NCBI GenBank assembly: GCA_030601745.1
Contig: JAUWBI010000007.1
Location: 1 to 64,000 of the forward strand
Reading direction: 5' to 3'
From: Phycisphaerae bacterium
GTDB lineage: Bacteria; Planctomycetota; Phycisphaerae; Sedimentisphaerales; Anaerobacaceae
Length of the DNA stretch: 64,000 bases
Position numbers and translations under genes: made by a program. The notes under the pieces were generated by a model. That model was not told the origin of the DNA. It did not search any database and saw only the letters and a list, made by a program, of their open reading frames with translations. This document shows, in pieces, positions 1-9,067 of the stretch. Within the stretch, counting starts at the first letter, position 1. Every line of letters begins with the position of its first letter.

Positions 1-659
1 TTTTCAAGATTGTCTCTTATCACCAAAGATATCTTAGGAATATCATTTTTAGGTCTGCCGACTACGGTCATATTGAGTAGTTGAGCGCTTAATTGCCTAA
101 TCTGTTCCAATTCAACCGGGTCTGTTATTTTTGCGCTGGTAAGATCCGTATATGGCGGCGAAACTTCAAAATCGACAAACTTCTTTAAGCCTTCTGTTGT
201 GCTGGCCTTGGTCATTTGTTCAGCATACCTGTGGAGACCGTTTTCACGCAATCTGTTTACAATCTTATCTATATTTTCTTTGCTGAAGAATTTGTCGAGG
301 AGCATCCTGTAATTTTTTTCGTTGAGACTCCAATTGCTCACATCGTAGATGCTCCGTTCTTTAACATCATAGATGCTCCGTTCTCTAACATCATAGATGC
401 TTCGTTCTCTAACATCATAGACACTCTGGTCTTTTACATCATAGACATAGGTTACCTTGTAGTTTCTCGGTGAGAAGAAAAGGATTAGGCCAACAAGCAG
501 TGCCGGCAAAACTGAGCCAATTAAAACGAAGTATTTACGTTTCCAGAGCACTCTGAGATAATCTACCAGGTTTATTTCGTCTTCGTAGATGTTCGCTTTT
601 TCCCGAACGTTTGTTGGAACTGTTTGGCTGTCTGGAATGTCGCTTTGCAAACTTCTCAT
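1..659 (-). CDS. Wzz/GumC-type chain-length determinant protein, N-terminal part (runs off window)
   Basis: This open frame is missing from the ORF track because it runs off the left edge. The ATG at 659 follows an AGGAG ribosome site 9 nt upstream. About 219 residues are visible: a soluble N-terminus with the NLVDYLRVLWKRK signature typical of Wzz domains, one membrane segment near residues 48-64 (FVLIGSVLPALLVGLILFF), then periplasmic sequence. Right after the membrane segment sits a five-fold 8-residue repeat (YDVRERSI type), which is not usual in Wzz proteins. The role in controlling polysaccharide chain length is inferred from the family. The gene lies outside the tRNA-bounded element, so the host may carry a separate polysaccharide locus to the left. 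Confidence 0.8.
   Translation of the reverse strand, partial: MRSLQSDIPDSQTVPTNVREKANIYEDEINLVDYLRVLWKRKYFVLIGSVLPALLVGLILFFSPRNYKVTYVYDVKDQSVYDVRERSIYDVRERSIYDVKERSIYDVSNWSLNEKNYRMLLDKFFSKENIDKIVNRLRENGLHRYAEQMTKASTTEGLKKFVDFEVSPPYTDLTSAKITDPVELEQIRQLSAQLLNMTVVGRPKNDIPKISLVIRDNLE
324..443 (-). repeat. Five tandem 24-bp units coding 8-residue repeats in the Wzz-like gene
   Basis: The units run 420-443, 396-419, 372-395, 348-371 and 324-347. They encode YDVKDQSV, YDVRERSI, YDVRERSI, YDVKERSI and YDVSNWSL. The central three are nearly identical in DNA, while the outer two have diverged, a pattern expected from recent expansion of an in-frame repeat. Confidence 0.9.
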
Positions 660-1486
660 ACTACCAATCTCCTATTAGAATCATAAAAAGGATACACAAA
701 TCCCCAAAGTCATACACAAAAATGTGTTACTATCGTTGTTTCGTTAAGTTACTTCTTAATTCTTACGAACTATTTTATTGCCGGACAATTCAGGTTGGGA
801 TAATACCAGCTCCACAATCAGCGGTCAAGCGCTTTTTGGTAGCTGTTTTTCGTTTCCACTTTTTTTCTCTCTTTTTTTAATCCGGCCAGAGATCCTGTAA
901 GCTACTGTGGACGATTCGTGGTCAAAACCGGTCAACCTACCATCATTTTTAACGTATTGCTTGTTCTGAACTTCTTGGCCGTAATCCCCCTTTGTTAATA
1001 TAAAACTGAAACATTTGACGAATGTGATTTTCCTGCATTGCTGGTTCTATCTTTGGCCAGGATGAAATAGATAAAGGGTATGAATATCGGTTAGTGGGAA
1101 ATAGAGCTGTCGGTCATCAACGCTGCTCACATTGCCACTTTAGCAAGCTCCTTGCATTTCACTTTTACGCAGCTACCACGCAAAGGAAAATGGATTGAGC
1201 TCAGGGCCTGCGCCCACGAGTACCAGGAACTTGTAGGTCTGGTCACGACAGAAAAGAATGGCATACATGTACACAAGTGCGTACGCTCTTTGTAGGTAAA
1301 AGCCAATGCGTAAAATGCTGCAAATTAGCTTGGGGATATGTGGAAACTCGACCAGCATTATTTAAACGTATCGCCAGTTCGGCTGAAGGTCTTCAACTTT
1401 TGTTAGGGCAGCAAAACGCACTTTTCCGGGTAGAAGGGCTTTTCAATGAAAAACATAAGGCCTTTTAGGAAAATAAGTTGCAAAAA
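660..1486. other. Intergenic stretch left of the att copy, no convincing gene
   Basis: I see no ORF with a ribosome site or recognisable protein. One plus-strand frame around 1030-1185 stays open and contains a CSHC-type cysteine pair but has no start codon, so it may be a decayed gene. The stretch separates the Wzz-like gene from the left attachment repeat and is interpreted as chromosomal flank. Confidence 0.5.
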
Positions 1487-1528
1487 CGCGCCCGGCAGGA
1501 CTCGAACCTGCAACCTTCGGATTCGAAG
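1487..1528. repeat. Left attachment site: displaced 3' fragment of tRNA-Arg
   Basis: These 42 bp are identical to 45235-45276 and correspond to the 3' part of the tRNA-Arg gene, from the anticodon loop through the T arm to the acceptor end. The match stops sharply at both edges (1486/45234 and 1529/45277 differ). No 5' half of a tRNA is present here, so this is the displaced copy expected when an element integrates into a tRNA gene. Confidence 0.9.
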
Positions 1529-1755
1529 GCCACAGCCGTGAAAACATAACCCCTGAAAAAGCAAAGACTTGCGAAACCGCAAAAGAGCAGTTGACACCTC
1601 AGTTGACACCAAAATTCCAAAAACAAGGCGAAATCGGCACCAAAAACCTACCCGATGAGTTGGCTGAAATAGTAGCTGTTTGGCCGGAACTGCCGGAGCA
1701 CATCAAAGCGGCAATCAAAGCATTAGCTCAAACTTATAATATCGAGGGAAAGTAA
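1528..1755 (+). other. Displaced C-terminal coding tail of the tRNA-Arg integrase
   Basis: The frame that reads through the att core as RPAGLEPATFGFE continues open for 75 further codons to a TAA at 1753, directly abutting the ATG of the next gene. It has no start of its own, because a stop lies just before the core. The phase across the core is the same as in the integrase at 43848-45320. The tail contains an LTPQLTP stretch like the LTPKLTP stretch in the integrase body, and ends in an AEIVAVWPELPEHIKAAIKA segment resembling integrase C-termini I know from related elements. In the excised circle it would be joined to the integrase. Confidence 0.8.
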
Positions 1756-2067
1756 ATGAGCACAATGAGTACGAAAGAACTAATGCGATTGTGTCATAAA
1801 GAGATTTACGAGCAGAAGCGGTCTTGCTTTGAAGCTCTTGGCGAGGATGGTCAATATTCTGAAGCACAAAAACACTATGCCTTTGAATTGATAAGCGAAT
1901 ACGGCGTAAGAGCTACAGCAAGGATTTTGCAGATACCACGACGGACTTTACAGCGATGGTGCAGGCTGTACGGAGTATACGTCAAACGCTGTCCGTATTG
2001 GGTTTATGAATGGGCCAGAAGACGGCGGAAAAAACGCAGATTCTGGCAGTACAGGGGATACGGTTAA
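1756..2067 (+). CDS. Small helix-turn-helix protein of the element
   Basis: This 103-residue protein starts at an ATG directly after the TAA of the integrase tail, with GAGGGAAAG as ribosome site. The middle (about residues 45-70, YGVRATARILQIPRRTLQRW) is a helix-turn-helix of the transposase/Psq type. The C-terminus is strongly basic (RRRRKKRR). A DNA-binding role is likely; its target is unknown. In the circular form of the element it would lie immediately downstream of the integrase and be co-transcribed with it, so it could act in control of integration or excision. Confidence 0.7.
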   Translation: MSTMSTKELMRLCHKEIYEQKRSCFEALGEDGQYSEAQKHYAFELISEYGVRATARILQIPRRTLQRWCRLYGVYVKRCPYWVYEWARRRRKKRRFWQYRGYG

Positions 2068-2616
2068 AACGGCAAATGTCACCACTTAAAAAAGGGCCAA
2101 ATGGTAAACTTGCGGCTAACCTGTGGCTAACTTATTTTCCGTCTAACAGGCAGGAAAGTGGTTTTCGGGAGCCTATAAACAAGCAAGTCCCCTGTTTTTT
2201 AGCCCAAAAACGAATTTTCGGAAGCCTGTACGCGCGCATACGCGCGAGGATGATAGATTTTTGGCGCACTTTTTGACTAAAAAAGGCTTCTGAAGCAGTC
2301 GGACACCCCCATTTTCAGGCCAAAAACGAGTTTTTGGACACTATAAAAAAGGGACGGGGAATTTTGCGTCAGTTTTTAACAAAAAAAGATAGAGCAGACC
2401 AGGATTTTCCGTAACGACCACCTGAGCGAGGGTTTAGCTTGCTGAGACGGCCAAACTCAAGACAACGGGCGATATTTTAAGGTGACGGGATTTTAACGCC
2501 GGTTTGCTCGATAAAGACCCTCCAAGAATTGTAAAGAAAAGTCAATTTTCTGTACAGTACTGCCGACCAAATTTTAAAAGATTTTCTTAAAATTGCTAAA
2601 TTTTTCAGAAAAAAAG
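2068..2616. other. Intergenic stretch with short repeats
   Basis: No gene is supported. A CAAAAACGA(A/G)TTTT motif occurs twice (near 2202 and 2319), and an alternating CG/CA run (GTACGCGCGCATACGCGCG) lies near 2230. The ORF 2010-2276 overlaps the preceding gene, lacks a ribosome site and is not protein-like. Confidence 0.4.
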
Positions 2617-2646
2617 TTGAACATGAAGTTAAATACAGTATATAAT
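2617..2646 (+). promoter_or_regulatory. Putative sigma70-type promoter of the 2886 gene
   Basis: TTGAAC (2617-2622) and TATAAT (2641-2646) are separated by 18 bp. The leader to the next gene is about 235 nt and contains an 8-codon ORF (MIVTKQIL) after a GGGGGA ribosome site, whose role is unknown. Confidence 0.5.
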
Positions 2647-2885
2647 AATAGTGAGTAGTCGCTCTTTGAAAATTAAATACCATTTCAATGTGGTTGCAAC
2701 AAATCAGCAGCTTGCATAGTGGGGCTACAGCGCATTTCGGGAGACGAGTGTATCTCCTGAGAAAGGGGGAATATATGATTGTCACGAAGCAAATCTTATA
2801 GTTGGGCGGAGTGGACAGCTGAGAAGGTGCCATTCTTAATGCTTTTTGCCAAACGCTTGTACGTGCAAATGATTAGGAGTTAATT

Positions 2886-3167
2886 ATGAAAAGACAAAAA
2901 GCTGTGCCCCAAAAGACAAATGAAAAAGAGACGCTGGTTGCTGATTTACAAAAGCCTATCGATAATGCCGTGATTCTCCTTCTGGACCTGAAAAACAAAT
3001 CAGGAATTACCCAGGGCATGAAAGATGACATTAACAATACGGTCGAAAGCCTACAGGAGACAAGGAGACAACTTAATGATGTTTTGGAACCTTCTGATTT
3101 TTTGGAAATGGTATTTAAGCCTATCAAGAAACTACTCAATGTTTGGCGTAAAGTGTTCAGTGATTGA
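2886..3167 (+). CDS. Small hypothetical element protein, coiled-coil-like
   Basis: The 93-residue protein has a good start (TTAGGAGTTAATT then ATG). I do not recognise the family. It is hydrophilic and rich in Lys, Asp and Glu, with predicted helices around residues 15-65 (DLKNKSG, NNTVESLQETRRQL) that could pair as a coiled coil. It has no signal peptide or membrane segment. It lies just ahead of an XRE-type regulator, so the two may form a small operon. Confidence 0.55.
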   Translation: MKRQKAVPQKTNEKETLVADLQKPIDNAVILLLDLKNKSGITQGMKDDINNTVESLQETRRQLNDVLEPSDFLEMVFKPIKKLLNVWRKVFSD

Positions 3168-3208
3168 AACCATACAATGTCCACTCTGCCCATTTGTGGG
3201 AACAGGTT

Positions 3209-3565
3209 ATGGATTACGAAGATGCCTGTTTATCCATTATGAAGATTAATAAATCAAAGCTTGGAGGTGCAATTAAGAAAATTAGGCGTGCTCTGGACAT
3301 CACGCAAGATGAATTGTCTAAACGAACTGGCCTTACAATTACTTACCTGAGTTTGTTGGAAAACGGAAAACGTGGAATTGGAATGGACCACCTAAATGAT
3401 ATAGCTCATGTTTTCGGCGTTCCTGCGTGCCTTCTCGTGGTCCTTGCCGCTGATGTTCGGGACAGACCTAACGAAGACGCAGATCAACTCTTGAAGCAGA
3501 TTCAAATAATGTCTGAAAAAGCCATCGCACTGTATGCCCTATGTCAAAAATCAACCGAAAAGTAA
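3209..3565 (+). CDS. XRE-family transcriptional regulator
   Basis: A Cro/C1-type helix-turn-helix occupies roughly residues 16-75 of the 118-residue form (LGGAIKKIRRALDITQDELS, then LTITYLSLLENGKRG). The ORF track starts at a TTG at 3164. I prefer ATG 3209, preceded by GGGAACAGG; ATG 3239 is also possible. The family usually represses mobile-element genes. The C-terminal 40 residues are a short helical tail. It is probably co-transcribed with the 2886 gene. Confidence 0.75.
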   Translation: MDYEDACLSIMKINKSKLGGAIKKIRRALDITQDELSKRTGLTITYLSLLENGKRGIGMDHLNDIAHVFGVPACLLVVLAADVRDRPNEDADQLLKQIQIMSEKAIALYALCQKSTEK

Positions 3566-4167
3566 GCCTGTATCATTTGCTTTTTGGCTGTTCATTCAAG
3601 GTTAGAGTTTGCACACCTCGTACGGCCTCCTGAGTCTTGCTATCACCGTAGCCAAGCCGAGTAGTAAAAGAGATAATAGCATGGGGGGCTGCGTCCCCAA
3701 AGGATGGGGATGGGTTGCGTGAGACCCATAGAATAGCTCTGGCAAAATTCACGGATTCTATGAAACGGGCTTTGTGGTGGTGTAACCAAACCTATTTGCG
3801 CCTTTTTTTGTCATTGGTTGGCACCTCGCAGTAGGGCGCTTGGGGGTGTGGTGCTTTTATCTCAAAACCGGAAAGAGAAATTTGGGCTATTTTTCAAGAT
3901 ACGAACTCTCAGCAGTGAAATTCACACCTTTATTGATAGCCGATTTTTGATGTAATTGTTTTTACTGTATAAGGTTACAATGATTTGCGGGAGCTAACAA
4001 ATGTAAGTAAATTGGTATATCAGAGCTTTCGAGAAACCACTTTTGAACTATAGCGAACTTCCCTCTGTTTTGCTGTTAGTGCTGCTGTGAAAAATAGTTA
4101 TGTCGATAATGATTAGTGAAAAAAGTATACGAATCCTTAATGATTTCGGCAAAAAGAAAGGAAAAAT
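3566..4167. other. Intergenic stretch, no gene seen
   Basis: About 600 bp without a convincing ORF. It holds a short G/C hairpin (GGGGCTGCGTCCCC near 3684). A weak promoter-like pair may lie upstream of the 4168 gene (TTGATG at about 3948, TAAGGT at about 3971), which I do not rate highly. Confidence 0.4.
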
Positions 4168-4782
4168 ATGGGCGGGTATTACTGGGGTGAGAAGGATACA
4201 GTGGAAGATTGTAGAAGCGTCAGCATATCGTTTCTAAAAAAGGGTGATTATTTCTGTGGTTATCGCTCCGGCGGGATTGTATGGAAAAATTCCTATGGCG
4301 AAGAAATCAGTAGTATAGGCGTTGCTGTCTCAACTATGGATGGTGATAACTACGTGCAATTTCAATACACAACTACCGACCGAAATACAGGTGGAAAAAC
4401 AGAATATGACTACAAGGTTAGACTGACAACAACCCGCTGCAATTTTGGCGGGGTTAGATATTGGTTTGTTTGCCCGCTTACCAAGGATGGTGTCTATTGT
4501 GGCAGAAGAGTGGCAAAGCTTTACAAAGCGCCCGGTGCACACTATTACGGTTGTCGCCACTGCTATAATCTTTCTTATGAGAGCCGCAACGAAACAAGAA
4601 CAGGACGGATTGGTGTCTTTCGCAATGTGATGAAAGCTGAAAGGCAGATAAAAGAATTACATAGCCAGATTAAACGGTGGACGTACAAGGGCAGACCTAC
4701 AAAAAAGGTAAGAAAACTACTTACGCTTCAGGAAAAGATGAGTTACGGACTTTCTCTCAGTAATATGCTTCTTAGGCAATAA
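4168..4782 (+). CDS. Conserved mobile-element protein with zinc-ribbon-like cysteines
   Basis: The 204-residue protein starts after AAAGGAAAA. Four cysteines in two pairs (WFVCP plus YCGRR, then GCRHCYNLSYES) would form a zinc ribbon around residues 105-140. The layout (C-x-F-G-G-x-R-x-W-F-x-C-P, later C-R-H-C) is that of a hypothetical family frequent in phage-like elements; its function is not known to me. The C-terminus is helical and basic. It is convergent with the recombinase at 4968. Confidence 0.65.
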   Translation: MGGYYWGEKDTVEDCRSVSISFLKKGDYFCGYRSGGIVWKNSYGEEISSIGVAVSTMDGDNYVQFQYTTTDRNTGGKTEYDYKVRLTTTRCNFGGVRYWFVCPLTKDGVYCGRRVAKLYKAPGAHYYGCRHCYNLSYESRNETRTGRIGVFRNVMKAERQIKELHSQIKRWTYKGRPTKKVRKLLTLQEKMSYGLSLSNMLLRQ

Positions 4783-4828
4783 GGGGGGTAGGGGAGCGTA
4801 CAGATATAGAAAGCGGAAAAGTAAGGGA

Positions 4829-4893
4829 GCTCGGCCTAAAAAAGCGGCTGTGGATGTTATGACGCCCAACACAGCGCCGCTTTCGTTGCCGAG
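4829..4893. terminator. Bidirectional terminator/hairpin between convergent genes
   Basis: AAAGCGGC-TGTG (from 4841) pairs with CACA-GC-GCCGCTTT (to about 4882), and the outer CTCGGC pairs with GCCGAG. On the minus strand the stem is followed by TTTTTT, as in a Rho-independent terminator for the recombinase transcript. A second 11-bp inverted repeat (GGCTGTGGATG 4846-4856, CATCCACAGCC 4899-4909) competes with it. Confidence 0.6.
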
Positions 4894-4967
4894 AAGCGCA
4901 TCCACAGCCATAAGTATTCCAGTCAGTTATGTGCTGATTTCATAAATTTTAATATCGGCCTGCCCTG

Positions 4968-5633
4968 TTAGTCAATACCCATATCCATCTTTTCAGTCTG
5001 TCGGCGGCGTGCCGTGTTGTTTGTTTTTGCATATCGCTTTGTCGTGTCGGTGCTCTTGTGTCCTAACTGGTCCTGGACGTAAAATAGGTCGTGCTCAAGG
5101 TTATACAGCCTTGTGCCGAATGTATGCCTCAAGGTGTGCGGATGTAATTCAGGCAGTCCCGTCCGCTCGCCTATGCTTTTTATCCTGCTGTATAGTCCCC
5201 TGTAAGACAATCGCTTTCCCCGCTCGCCGACCAGGAACGGCTTGTCCGGCTTTGCGCCCTTGCGATGTAATCGGATAAACCTGCTTAACTTCTTGGCTAA
5301 CGCTTCGGGTATGTCAATGGTTCTGGATATACTGCCCTTGCCATTGCACACAAAGATTTGGTTCTTTTCGTGATAAGATGGCAAGTCCCGGATGTTCAGC
5401 TTGCAAAGTTCATCCGCTCGCAGTCCGCTATAAACCAGGATGTTTACAATTATATTATTTACGACCGCCCGCTTGCGTCCCCAACGGCGGGCCTCTTCGG
5501 CCTCAAGAGAAACGTATCTTAACAGCCTGGCCAGTTGCTTGTCGTCAAGGTATTGGTTGGGCGCAAGGCCGCCGCGTTTGCCTTTGGCTTTAGTGCCCTT
5601 TGGCCGTCCCGCTTTTCTTTTTTGCTTTGTCAT
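4968..5633 (-). CDS. Short tyrosine recombinase (catalytic domain only)
   Basis: The 221-residue protein has the catalytic set of the tyrosine recombinase family: R in YSGLRADEL, H-x-x-R in HPHTLRHTFG, H in LGHKSTDTT and Y in KRYAKT. The N-terminus is a basic AT-hook-like stretch (KRKAGRPKGTKAKGKRGG) in place of most of the core-binding domain, so the protein is shorter than usual integrases (over 300 residues). It is followed on the same strand by no other gene and preceded by the AAA+ gene (14-nt gap), so the two likely form one operon from the promoter at 6421. It may act as a resolvase for the circular element, or be left over from a second element. Confidence 0.85.
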   Translation of the reverse strand: MTKQKRKAGRPKGTKAKGKRGGLAPNQYLDDKQLARLLRYVSLEAEEARRWGRKRAVVNNIIVNILVYSGLRADELCKLNIRDLPSYHEKNQIFVCNGKGSISRTIDIPEALAKKLSRFIRLHRKGAKPDKPFLVGERGKRLSYRGLYSRIKSIGERTGLPELHPHTLRHTFGTRLYNLEHDLFYVQDQLGHKSTDTTKRYAKTNNTARRRQTEKMDMGID

Positions 5634-5647
5634 TTTTTTATCTCATT

Positions 5648-6310
5648 TTAGATTAACATTTCGCCGGACTCGATAGCTTGCAGCATCATCCGGCAGTTAT
5701 TCTTAGAGTTTTGAGCCAGTTTAATGTATGCCTGTGCTGGCTTTCCATTAAGATTTTCTGCGATTGCAATTTCTCTGCAATGTTCGGCAAATACTTTGGC
5801 CAATCCCTGATTTGTTAGCTCAATATAGATGCAGCGGCTCAAGAGCGGGCTTGTGTCTATCTGGCTTTCAAACAATCCGGCTTGTCCTATCTTGGTGGTG
5901 GTGAAGATAAAAACAACGTGATTCGGTATGCGCTCCAAAAGCCCTAACAATTGACGTATAATTTGTGCGCGTAGGCCGTGTGCTTCGTTTATGATAAAAG
6001 CACGACCGCCCTTGCTGCCACCGTACAAATACATTGTCCGCTCAATATATTTGACAGCCTCAAGGTTTAACGCATCGGCACTGTCAAATTCCACAATGTA
6101 AAAATCATCAGCGCCTTGGTTTGCAATTATCCTGGCTAACGTAGTTTTGCCCGTGCCGCTTGCGCCGGAGATCCACCAGGCTCGACCGCCCCAACCGCGT
6201 TCCAGGACGGTTTGTATTTTGTGGACGGCTTTGGGTTGGCCCAATACCTTGTCAAACTCTTTGGGTCTGTACTTTTTGTAAAGACAGTTTGTTGTTTGTG
6301 TTGGTTTCAT
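5648..6310 (-). CDS. Clamp-loader-like AAA+ ATPase
   Basis: The N-terminus [16 protein letters not shown] is the classic start of DnaX/RFC clamp-loader subunits. A Walker A (GASGTGKTT, about residues 47-55) and a Walker B-like INEAHG in place of DEAH follow, then a sensor-1 region (FIFTTTKIG). An arginine-finger region ([12 protein letters not shown]) is present. At 220 residues it lacks the polymerase-binding and collar domains. I chose ATG 6310 because AAGGGA lies upstream; the track start at 6346 has no ribosome site. Next to a recombinase in a mobile element, it may recruit host replication or remodel DNA complexes. Confidence 0.75.
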   Translation of the reverse strand: MKPTQTTNCLYKKYRPKEFDKVLGQPKAVHKIQTVLERGWGGRAWWISGASGTGKTTLARIIANQGADDFYIVEFDSADALNLEAVKYIERTMYLYGGSKGGRAFIINEAHGLRAQIIRQLLGLLERIPNHVVFIFTTTKIGQAGLFESQIDTSPLLSRCIYIELTNQGLAKVFAEHCREIAIAENLNGKPAQAYIKLAQNSKNNCRMMLQAIESGEMLI

Positions 6311-6393
6311 AATTTGTCCCTTAAAAGTGTTGGTTTCATAATCCACCTATCCGACCGTTGCGAATAGGTATTTTTTTAAGGTCTTTTCATAAT

Positions 6394-6421
6394 AATATAT
6401 CGGCAACTTGTAATAAGTCAA
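6394..6421 (-). promoter_or_regulatory. Putative promoter of the AAA+/recombinase operon
   Basis: On the minus strand TTGACT (6421-6416) and TATATT (6399-6394) are spaced by 16 bp. The leader includes an inverted repeat ACCTAT/ATAGGT (6346-6370) and a duplicated TTGGTTTCATAAT just before the start codon. Confidence 0.5.
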
Positions 6422-7583
6422 GTGAAAAATAATTTTTTTATGTATTTTTTTCTATATTTTATTACATCTTTTTTATCAAGGGCTTTTGGGCTTGGCCTGC
6501 CTTGGGCGCAGAAGTGCTGCCTTTGTCGGTTAAACTCTGCTGGGCTATGAGCAATTGCAAGGCTGGTCAAAAGAGCTGGTAAAGCAAGAACAAAGCCCCT
6601 GAAAAGAGCGCGTTTTGATAAGCAGGGCTATCCGTAGTCAGTCCGTTTGGAGTTATCGCGTTGTAGCAGCCAACCGGCTCGTTTATATGGTATCTGGCAC
6701 AAGCGGCAAGCTGGTTAGGGCTTGGTGGTTTGTTCGATGCTGGCCAGATAACCCCAATGCTTTCATAGCGGTTTTCCCCTTGTTTTTCGTAGCTATCACG
6801 GTATCAAACATAAACGGAGCGAAGCAAGCGTAAGGCTTTACCAGGCAGGTGCTTATCGTTATCGCCCCAGACCCCGACTATTGAAGGGGGGGAGGGGGGC
6901 GCCAGAGGTTGCGTGTTATTATACATATCCCCAAGTAAATATTTGACCAAATTTCAAATTGCCGACAAATAGTGTCGGAATAACAATTCGCAGGATAACA
7001 CCGGGGGGGTGGGGCAGCCAGGAAGGGTGGTCTTAACTTGATTATGATATTAGCTTTCCCCTTACATAACAACTCCAGTCTCATCGTGGGACTCCTAAAA
7101 TAACATGTCTTTTTACAGTTACAGCGGGGCTTAGCGTCTTATTCGCAGCACCTGTATAGAGGTGGGAAAGTCGGTACAGGTAGGCCGGAAACCGGCCTCT
7201 GTGTGTTGTGATGACTGGGTTTAACCCCTCCCAAAATTTTATATAATTTTTTGCGACAAATTATGACACCAATCCCTATTTTTAGCTGAATTTTAAGGGT
7301 GTTTTATACAAATTTACACGGGTTTTTGTCAAACTTTTAAGCTGTTGTTTATGACAAGAATCAAATAGAACGGTTGAAAAAGGCCATTTTATAATAGGGC
7401 CTTATGCTCTCCGACCGCTCTTACGCACGCGGGAGAAAAAAATGTCTCCTGAAGTTTCTTGCGGCCCTTTCGTTTCAACATCACCACACCAAAGTCAAGC
7501 AGAGAGGGGCCTTCCGCAATGACCACTTAAAGGCAAGACACTTGTAAGCGCCTGCTCACTAAACTTTTTTTTCTTGTGAAAGC
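6422..7583. other. Long intergenic stretch with hairpins and one repeat copy
   Basis: No gene is supported: ORFs 6615-6833 and 6878-7084 lack ribosome sites and recognisable sequence. The region holds an AT-rich tract (6421-6480), the repeat copy at 7009-7140, a GC hairpin (AGGCCGGAAACCGGCCT, 7182-7198) and an AAGGCC/GGGCCTT hairpin near 7380. Confidence 0.45.
7009..7140. repeat. Diverged two-block repeat, copy 1
   Basis: Block a (7009-7044, containing GAAGGGTGGTCTTAACT) and block b (7101-7140, TAACATGTCTTTTT(A/G)CAG...GCGGGGCTTAGCGTCTT) recur in the same order at 9751-9853 with a shorter middle. The two copies flank the ankyrin cassette. Confidence 0.75.
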
Positions 7584-7626
7584 AAAACGGGGCCTATACC
7601 GAATCAATCAGTTTAAGCCCCGTTTT
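7584..7626 (-). terminator. Terminator downstream of the ankyrin gene
   Basis: A perfect 10-bp stem, AAAACGGGGC (7584-7593) with GCCCCGTTTT (7617-7626), ends in TTTT on the minus strand. The stem is symmetrical enough to work in both directions. Confidence 0.6.
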
Positions 7627-7745
7627 GATGTTTGGCTGCTAACTAACTTTACCTCGTATCAGCACCGATTTCTTGGCTTCTCGGTCTATCTTGGCATGCG
7701 GATGAATATCGAAATCCATCCACATACCGATGACCAGTTTTGCTA

Positions 7746-8612
7746 TTACTTACCTCCGTGCCCGTGAAGTAATTCGATGACATCCTTGCAAACTCGTTCC
7801 TTAGAGAACCGAACGGACGCCCAGTACAGAGGAGTACGGGACAATAAATCTCTTGCATTCACATCTGCACCCTGGCCAAGCAAGAACTCAGCGACGTCCT
7901 TGTGGTCCTGTTGAGCCGCATAATGGAGAGGAGTATTACCTGGACTTCTATCTTTTGCATTCACATCCGCTCCCGCGGCGAGCAGAACCTCGACCACATC
8001 CACGCGACCGGCTCTGGCTGCAAGGTGCAAAGGAGTTCGCAGCATTTGATTTACTGCATTAACACTCGCTCCCTGGGCGAGCAGAACCTCGACCACATCC
8101 ACATGGCCGACTTTGGCTGCAAGGTGCAAAGGGGTTGGTTGCATTTGATTTTCTGCATTCACATCCGCTCCCCCAGCAAGCAGAACCACAACTACATCCT
8201 CATGGCCGCCTAAGACCGCTGTGTGCAAAGGGGTTTCGCCCATCATATCTGTTGCGTTTACATCGGCTCCATTGGCAGTAAGAAGCTCAGCAATCCCTGC
8301 ATGGCCTTGCTTGGCTGCGTAGTGCAGGGGAGTAAAGCCGCATTTGTCTTTGACGTTTACATCCACACCGCTGTCTATTAGAAGCAAAACCATCCGCCTC
8401 TGGCCCTCCCGGATCGCCTCGAATAGAGGAGTCCGGCCGTCTTTTTCGACATACACCAGTGTCGACTTCTCTTCCAACAAGGCTTCAGCCTTTTCAAGAT
8501 TTCCCAACCTCATCGCCTGGTGAAACTCCGCGACACGACTTCTACATCCGGTGAGTATTAAACTCGCAAATAACAACATAACAGCGATAATAATTCTTCT
8601 CTTATTGGCCAT
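7746..8612 (-). CDS. Ankyrin-repeat lipoprotein
   Basis: The start ATG 8612 follows AAGGAGG; the track start at 8696 adds 28 residues without support. Residues 1-21 are a lipoprotein signal ending in the lipobox LTGC, so the mature protein is anchored to a membrane facing the periplasm. About seven ankyrin repeats of 33 residues follow (for example GFTPLHYAAKQGHAGIAELL, ending GADVNA). Repeats in the middle are almost identical in DNA, pointing to recent duplication. Ankyrin domains bind proteins; no partner is evident. Two tiny membrane proteins lie upstream on the same strand. Confidence 0.9.
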   Translation of the reverse strand: MANKRRIIIAVMLLFASLILTGCRSRVAEFHQAMRLGNLEKAEALLEEKSTLVYVEKDGRTPLFEAIREGQRRMVLLLIDSGVDVNVKDKCGFTPLHYAAKQGHAGIAELLTANGADVNATDMMGETPLHTAVLGGHEDVVVVLLAGGADVNAENQMQPTPLHLAAKVGHVDVVEVLLAQGASVNAVNQMLRTPLHLAARAGRVDVVEVLLAAGADVNAKDRSPGNTPLHYAAQQDHKDVAEFLLGQGADVNARDLLSRTPLYWASVRFSKERVCKDVIELLHGHGGK

Positions 8613-8686
8613 GATAAGCCTCCTTAAGAAAAATAAGTAATTGATTAGCAAGTCGCACAACGTGACTCGCTTCCTAACAATTGACT

Positions 8687-8776
8687 TCATTGCCATCCAA
8701 TGACCGCTATTAGCACTATAGCAATGGCTCCTACCGCCAAAACAATCAACCCGATTATTAGCTCAGTCCGCCCCAT
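8687..8776 (-). CDS. Tiny membrane protein, 29 residues
   Basis: This frame is too short for the ORF track. It reads MGRTELIIGLIVLAVGAIAI and then VLIAVIGWQ, a single membrane helix with a short hydrophilic N-terminus. The ribosome site (GGTGG) is weak. It lies 74 bp upstream of the ankyrin lipoprotein on the same strand. Coding is supported mainly by the coherent hydrophobic helix; it could be chance. Confidence 0.45.
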   Translation of the reverse strand: MGRTELIIGLIVLAVGAIAIVLIAVIGWQ

Positions 8777-9067
8777 GGTTACCACCAATTAAAATATAAG
8801 AAATGGATTGAAGGGCACAAACCCACAAGAATAATAAACCATAGAGTTCACTTGAAATGCCGTTTGTACAGCACAATAGGCTTGACCTCACTACCGAAAA
8901 GACCTATAATAGAGGGTGTATTGAAGTGTCCCTGCCTTCATTTGGAAAAGGAGAGCACATGCGGACTCCACTTTAAGGTTTCCGCACATACCCGCATACC
9001 ACTGCTCGAGATGGTTGCCAAACAGGATGCAATCGCCATCGGTCGAACAGCTCGCTTGTCTATAAAA

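Noticed and set aside
2010-2276. ORF of 88 aa after the HTH protein
   Set aside because: It overlaps the real gene, has no ribosome site and its composition is not protein-like.
1529-6400. Left arm as a separate integrated element with its own tRNA site
   Set aside because: Only two copies of the 42-bp core exist in the window and no third copy lies between 6.4 and 40 kb; one element is simpler, though accretion cannot be ruled out.
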